This document shows, one piece after another, positions 58,561 to 64,000 of a DNA stretch of 64,000 nucleotides. This DNA comes from Mercurialis annua (lineage: Eukaryota; Streptophyta; Magnoliopsida; Malpighiales; Euphorbiaceae), in contig NC_065573.1 in the NCBI RefSeq assembly GCF_937616625.2, positions 13,407,001 to 13,471,000 on the forward strand, written 5' to 3'. The notes below the pieces were generated by a model that was not told the DNA's origin, ran no database searches, and saw only the letters and a list, made by a program, of their open reading frames with translations. Position 1 is the stretch's first letter, and each line of letters starts with the position of its first letter. A program made the position numbers and the translations under genes.

Positions 58561-60519
58561 CTTAACCTTTGCTTGTCCTAAAGCAATAAATAAATCTTAC
58601 TCTACAAAATATGTTAGAAATCCTTAGCACATAACTTAACAATAAATCAATAAAAGAAATCCCCAACCTATGAATAATATGAACAATCAAAACTTCTAAA
58701 CCCGACAACTAAATAATGATGCAATCAAATAACAAAAATAATTTTATGACATAACTCAATATAACAACGGTTACTAACTCATTAGTCCAAGGTCAAATTG
58801 AATCACACTTCAAGCTTCACTATCTTTTGCGGGACATGGAAAATAATCGATTTCTCACTTAGGCAAATCATAGCACAAATTAGTAAAAACCGAGCTAATG
58901 ACATCAATATATCAATAAGTAAGGGGTATAACAAAGAAAAACTCACAATTGAAAACATGAATACTCACCATAAGCTTGCTCATAATCCCGGACTCCGCTA
59001 CTTGATTCGGTAATCAACAAAAATCATATTGTCTTTTGTGGGGTTGTAACGTGGCTAAGGTAAAGGGTTGGTAGAAAGGATAAAACAAAGGCTAATTATC
59101 AACTTAATAGACTATTTAATATTACTATTACTCCCTCTGTCCCATTCTAATTGAGAAAATTTCCATTGCACATTGTTTAAGAAATTTTAGTAACTTTACT
59201 TGTATATCTTCATATTACATTAAATGCTTCACCACTTTTTAGAAAAATGTTTTTAAAATGCATTAATTGATGAGGGTAAAAGAAGAAAAGTGGTGTGAAA
59301 AATATTCTATAAATAGAAGTTTTCAAATAGAATAGGACACTCAAAATAGAAAATTTGGTCAATTAGAATGGGACGGAGGGAGTAACTTCTAGGTTGATCT
59401 AACTCCGCTTTTGCGTTTATGTGAACTCATTACTTTCTTTTTCTTTTTTTTAATTCCGCTTTACTTATTGCTTTTTACAATCTCATAATTTTTCTTCTTT
59501 TTGAAGCTTTTGCTTGCAAATTTTTCTTTCTTTCTTCTTCTTTTTTTCAATCTCTTTTAAAGCGCAAGTTTAATCTTTTAAGCACAATATAGTTCACTTT
59601 TCTCTTTTCACTAATCTTAAGTTTCGAATCACCTATATCCATCATAGTCATAACAAATAATATATTAAGTCGATAAGGTAAACAAAAGAGGTAAAACATA
59701 GAACGGCAAATGGTATATTACGGTAAAAACAATAAAAAGATTCAAGGTTTAAATTGGTGTAATCTAGGGGATAAAGGGTAGTCTATTTAGTGGTCTAAAA
59801 GAAAGGTTATACCTAATTGCCATAATCATCTAATTGTTGAAAACTCAATCGTGTAACTTTAAACGGACACTGAGCAAGTTCTAGGAATAAAACATGAAAT
59901 CAATACTCACAACAAGGAAATTAAGCTCAAAACTCTCAAAAGTGTGTAGTGTTATGTCATAAACTCAATTCTTACAAGAATTATGCTACTTATGCCAAAA
60001 GTTTAAAAACGATTATAAAATAAACAATCGACATGTCATGAATCCGCATCAAGTTATTCAATTATGTTTCAACGATTTGAAAAAGTCTAAATTTTGAATT
60101 CGCCCTTATTTTATCGGATTATGTCAACGAATCATTTAAGTCATTAAGCAAGCATCACTTATCAATTGTCGAATTAAGAAGTCGTGTTCATACATTCAGG
60201 TATTCGGGGAAATCTAAAATTGACAAATTAATTAAGATACGCACCAAATCAACTAACACTTTTTTTTTCATTTAAAAGACAAAGATTTAAAGCGATACAA
60301 GACCTTAAAAATAAACTACTTAACACCCTAATACAATCTACTAAAAATAAAAATAAAAACTAAAAATAAAGAAGATAAACACCAAAAATAACCCAAATGA
60401 AAGATAAAATTTTCTTCCCCCCTCCTCACACTATTTCTAGCTATGTCCCCAAAGGTAAGAAATAAGAAAAATAAAAACAGAAAATTAAAGGAGTTTGGGT
60501 TAGAAAAACAAATCTCGCT
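58561..60519. other. Athila-like 3' non-coding region
   Basis: AT-rich, with no supported gene. It contains the Stowaway MITE (59131-59382), long T-rich/C-rich tracts (59430-59600) and a second PPT-like purine run (60416-60431 on the minus strand). Confidence 0.5.
59131..59382. mobile_element. Stowaway-like MITE (Tc1/mariner), 252 bp
   Basis: The TIRs are CTCCCTCTGTCCCATTCTAA on the left and CTCCCTCCGTCCCATTCTAA on the right in reverse complement, with TA on both sides (59129-59130 and 59383-59384). This is the classic Stowaway terminus and TA target. No coding capacity. Confidence 0.9.
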
Positions 60520-61921
60520 CTAGTAGAAGGCCGGTGGATCCGGTGATGGTTCCAGTGATGGATAGCGTGCTCCGCCGGTGGCATTAAAGTAATCTCGAAG
60601 AAAATCCTCTTGCCGATTAAGCCTAGCTCACATTCGATCTTGCCTCCATTGAAGTTGTGCAAGACCAACATGTTGCTCGTGTAGGATGTCTTCAAGTAAC
60701 TTTTGGTTAGTCTCTCAACCAACCCAGTTTTGCTCCCATCCGGCCCGGTTTTATTCAACAAACTCAGAAAACCACTGATCGAACCCGAATATATTTGCCG
60801 CTTTTCCGGCTTGCAAAGTCTCTGCGGGTTCCTTCCCCGCTCTTCTTCCTACTCTTCCTTCTCCATCTTCGCTTTCTTCTTCCGCTCTCTCCTCTTCCGC
60901 CGCCGCTTCTCTTTCGGCTCTAGACAACAAAAGCACCCTCCTATGATAGGGAATAATTCTCCATCGTTTCACATACCCGACGACATCTAAATGTAAGATG
61001 TTGATCATCCGCTCCGGAGTAGGCTTAAAAGTGGACAAAATACTTGCGGTAGGCATACAATTGTACTTCTCGGCTAGAAGTTGAACAAACCACCCATAAC
61101 CGAGCTTTGAAGTCTCTTGTGGAACCGCTCTTAATCGCTTCAAAAGACAATAAGCCGTATTGACTTGATATGCATCAATTTCCGGATGTAAAATGGCATT
61201 CAACACAAAAGATCAATCTTCGCCACCTTGGAATACTCACATCGCCCGCCAAAAGAATGCCCAAACCACTTCAAAAACACCACAATAGCGATGTCTTTCA
61301 CCTCATTCATCTTAGACACCTTCACCTTGTAGTCGCCACGATCCGTCAATTTTCTCCAAATTGATATTTGATCAAACTCTTGTGACAAATTGATCAAACC
61401 CGTTCCCCTCATTCCAAAAAGTTCCACTAGATCTTCAACACGAAGAAGATGACCCGTGTTGTTGATGCAGAAAGTGATGGAAGTAGGAGACCCTTCGACC
61501 GGTTTAAGAGTAAAGAAGAATTCATATGTCATCTCGTTATAGGAATGGTGACGTACCTTTGCCAATGCCGTTAGACCCAAGATGTCTAAGTACCTATCAA
61601 TTTCATCTTTAATCCCGAGGCGCTCCATATCATCAAAATCGATGCAAAAAGGTACCACTATTTCCCGATCTTTGATCTCATCATACAAATCACCTTCCTC
61701 CTCCGTATGGATTTGGAAAGGGGCGTTGTAGCGAGATGTCAAAACCGCCGTAGTGTTGACTCGAGACGCGGAGGGGCCGGTTGATTTTGAGCGACCTCTT
61801 CCGACGGCCGGTAAAAAGGGAGTCGCCGCCCCTTGATTTCTTGTGCTTGAGCGGCAGATTGGTTGATTGGAGGCGTTCTTGCTTCACACCATAATTGCGG
61901 AATGGGAATTTTTCTAAGCAA
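60520..61921 (-). pseudogene. Extra ORF of the Athila-like element (env position), frameshifted
   Basis: The N-terminus near 61921 (MLRKIPIPQLW...) is basic and Pro-rich and needs at least one shift near 61750. 61742-61205 gives the best-conserved part (TSRYNAPFQI, VPFCIDFDDMERLGIKDEID, LVELFGMRGTGLINLSQEF). A one-base shift at ~61205 leads to LNAILHPEIDAYQVNTAYCL and a Glu/Arg-rich segment. After a stop at 60751-60753 the frame goes on (QKLLEDILHEQHVGLAQL, NRQEDFLRDYFNATGGARYP) with a further TGA, ending at TAG 60520-60522. It resembles the plant transposon protein family linked to Athila-type elements. I see no signal peptide or transmembrane segment. Function unknown. Confidence 0.6.
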
Positions 61922-62945
61922 AAATATTAGAGAAAAAGAAGAAGATTAGATGAATATGTGAATTGTGAATTGAAAAGTAAGAAAAATGTAAGGTATTTAT
62001 AGGAAAATTATAACAAATCTCAAGATTTCCCACTCAAATATTCAAACTTTCAATTAATTACTTTGAATTGATTTAACGGTTTAGATCAAAGCCATGTAAT
62101 CAATCCAAGTGAATTTAGCACTAGTGAATGGTTCGGATTTGCCGAATCATCAATCCAAGTGAAAAATTCAAATTTCTCAAACAAAAATCTCAAAGAAACA
62201 CAAGTCCCAAAAGAAACACAAGTCCCAAGAAACCTAATACACTTTAATTCGAAAGTTTGAATGAAAAATTTTGATTTTCCCACAAATTTCAAATATGTAT
62301 CGAACGAGATTGCAAAATTTCGAATGGGACATGCATGAAATTTGTGCTGGGATCGATTAATCTGATTTTGGCTCGAACGAAACCTTAACGAACCTGGGCA
62401 TTTTTTGCTAAGGTCTCGAACGAGACAGGGTTGTCTAGAACGAGACCTAGGCAAAAAATTGCCTAGGTTCGAACGATACTGGAAGTCTCGTTCGTATCCT
62501 TGAGATACCGGGCACGTTTGCCCTTTGAAATTTCTTCTGAGTCTCGAACGAGACCTCAGGTCTCGAACGAGACCAAGAAGAAATTTCAAGGTCTCGTTCG
62601 AAATTTTGTTATTTCGAACGAGACCAGCCTTACATTAGCCGAAATTAAACAAATTTGTAAGGGTCTCGTTCGAAATTTTCGAAGTTTCGAACGAGACCAA
62701 AACAAATTTGTTCAAAATCATTCTGGAAACCCTTATGAAACTTGTTATAAACCCATTAAATACCTGCACTACCAAAAACAAAAACTCACCCCCGAATTAA
62801 ACGGAAACAAAACAGAATAAATTTAAACATACCAAAAGAAAATATTAAAAAAATAATGAAAATAAAGCAAAAATAAACGAACCTCTCGGGATTGCCTCCC
62901 GAGTGCGCTTTGTTTTTAGTCAAAAGCTAGACTGTGGCACGGAAT
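61922..62945. other. Spacer between integrase and extra ORF, with GTCTCG palindromes and a conserved-type hairpin
   Basis: Inverted-repeat motifs built on GTCTCG-NN-CGAGAC recur at 62413-62440, 62540-62575, 62591-62625 and 62661-62698. A clean hairpin lies at 62885-62903: CTCGGGA, loop TTGCC, TCCCGAG. Frames read across here (for example 62086-62589 minus) are repeat-driven and I do not call them genes. Confidence 0.55.
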
Positions 62946-64000
62946 TTATGGAGGGGTGGTGAACATGATTTGTTCCACCACTTGATCCGTCAAAGGTCCA
63001 AGATACGGTTTTCACCGTTGTCCGTTTACTTTGAAGACTTCACCGCTAGCATTCTCCAATTCCAACGCTCCATGACTTGCCACACTTCGAATCTTGAAGG
63101 GACCGTTCCAACGAGACTTCAATTTCCCAGGAAATAATTTGAGGCGCGAGTTGTAGAGCAAGACTAACGACCCTTTCGTGAAGGTTTTAGAGACGATGTG
63201 AGCATCATGCCATCGTTTTGTCTTTTCCTTGTAAAGCTTGGCGTTTTCATAAGCATTTAAATGAAATTCGTCCAACTCATTGAGTTGAAACATACGTTTC
63301 TCCCCTGCCGCTTTAAGGTCAAAATTGAGCTTTTTAATTGCCCAATACGCTCTATGTTCAAGTTCCACCGTAAGATGACAAGCTTTCCAAAAAACAATGC
63401 GATATGGGGACATACCGAGAGGCGTTTTAAATGCCGTACGATATGCCCATAATGCATCATCTAATTTTAGCGACCAATCATTCCTTGTGTTATTAACCAT
63501 CTTCTCCAAAATTCGCTTTAGCTCACGGTTAGAAACTTTAACTTGCCCGTATGTTTGAGGATGGTACGGAGTAGCGACCCGATGATAGACTTTATACTTC
63601 CGCATCAAGGCATCGAATTGCCTATTGCAAAAGTGAGATCCACCGTCGCTTATAATTGCTTTAGGAGTCCCGTATCGATTCATCAACCGTTTTAGAAAGT
63701 CCAACACAACTTTGGCATCGTCAGTAGGTAATGCTTCCGCTTCTACCAATTTTGAAACGTAATCCATGCACACCAATATGTATTGTTTCCCAAACGACAT
63801 TGGAAACGGACCCATGAAGTCTATTCCCCAAACATCAAAAAGTTCCACCTCTTGAATGGTGGTAAGCGGCATCTCATCTCGCTTAGATATGTTCCCCACT
63901 CTTTGGCATCTATCGCAATGACTAACAAAGTCTTTTGCATCTCGAAATAGAGTAGGCCAAAAGAAACCGCACTCTAGCACATGAGCGGCGGTCCTTGATG
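62946..64000 (-). pseudogene. Athila-like pol, integrase region (5' end beyond window, defective)
   Basis: The frame is open from the right edge to TGA at 63012-63014. It continues in the same frame with KPYLGPLTDQVVEQIMFTTP to a natural-looking TAA at 62946-62948. Visible features are the Cys pair of the zinc motif (HCDRCQ), the first catalytic Asp in WGIDFMGP and the second in ISDGGSHF. The third catalytic position is Lys (GQVKVSNRE; codon AAA at 63537-63539), with the standard 35-residue spacing where Glu is expected. The C-terminal part ([21 protein letters not shown]) matches the Athila/Tat integrase end. Loss of the Glu should abolish strand transfer. Confidence 0.8.

Larger units (their letters stand above)
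57035..64000 (-). mobile_element. Athila-like Ty3-gypsy retrotransposon, 3' half (runs off the window)
   Basis: Order along the minus strand from the right edge: integrase (to 62946), a ~1-kb spacer, an extra ORF (61921-60520), a 2-kb non-coding stretch with a MITE, the PPT and the 3' LTR (58548-57035). An extra ORF between integrase and 3' LTR, with this integrase type, fits the Athila lineage, where it sits in the env position. It inserted at the start codon of the Ulp1 gene. The TSD cannot be checked because the other LTR is outside the window. Several lesions show it is not autonomous. Confidence 0.78.

Noticed and set aside
62086..62820. 167-codon minus and 106-codon plus frames
   Set aside because: Built on the GTCTCG-TT-CGAGAC inverted motifs in the spacer of the Athila-like element; sequence is repetitive in both directions.

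Overview
The window is plant nuclear DNA, almost certainly from a eudicot. It is AT-rich, intron-containing and packed with nested transposable elements. The only host gene I recognise is at the left edge: the 5' exons of an AKR2-type ankyrin-repeat chaperone gene on the minus strand (232-926). The rest is a stack of mobile elements whose borders can mostly be fixed by target-site duplications (TSDs).

Layout. 1315-4470 is a 3.2-kb non-autonomous Mutator-like element (9-bp TSD) sitting 0.4 kb upstream of the AKR2 start codon. 4780-4950 is an orphan end of a related element. 5158-6098 is a CACTA remnant. 6515-45805 is one LTR retrotransposon (5-bp TSD TAAAG, minus strand) with ~3-kb LTRs and a gag gene but no pol (TR-GAG type). 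Its 5' LTR is split at 14012/43023 by a 29-kb insert. That insert is a head-to-tail trimer of a Tekay/Del-like Ty3-gypsy chromovirus, LTR-internal-LTR-internal-LTR-internal-LTR, bounded by a single 5-bp TSD (ACACA). The middle copy has an uninterrupted 1633-codon gag-pol frame; the left and right copies each carry one nonsense codon. The third LTR holds a 1215-bp Pack-MULE (9-bp TSD) with a decayed 5' piece of a host gene resembling FAS1, the large subunit of chromatin assembly factor CAF-1.

From 45.8 kb the pre-insertion flank resumes. It contains a fragment of a Ulp1-type protease gene, a composite foldback MULE (47030-48393), a hAT-like non-autonomous element (48658-49611), and a decayed MULE of the type that pairs a mudrA transposase gene (plus strand, 50657-53155) with a convergent Ulp1/DUF1985 gene (minus strand, 53666-57034), like the Kaonashi class. 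The 5' end of that Ulp1 gene is cut by an Athila-like Ty3-gypsy element on the minus strand: 3' LTR 57035-58548, an extra ORF in the env position, and integrase running off the right edge. A Stowaway MITE lies inside it (59131-59382).

How the parts relate. The TR-GAG element and the Tekay element share LTR termini, the tRNA-iMet primer-binding site, the PPT-adjacent block and several blocks inside the LTR, but not coding bodies. The first therefore looks like a non-autonomous client of the second. The nesting gives a relative order: flank, then TR-GAG, then Tekay, then Pack-MULE; and KI-type MULE, then Athila-like element, then MITE. All assignments are by eye from sequence; no database search or alignment program was run.
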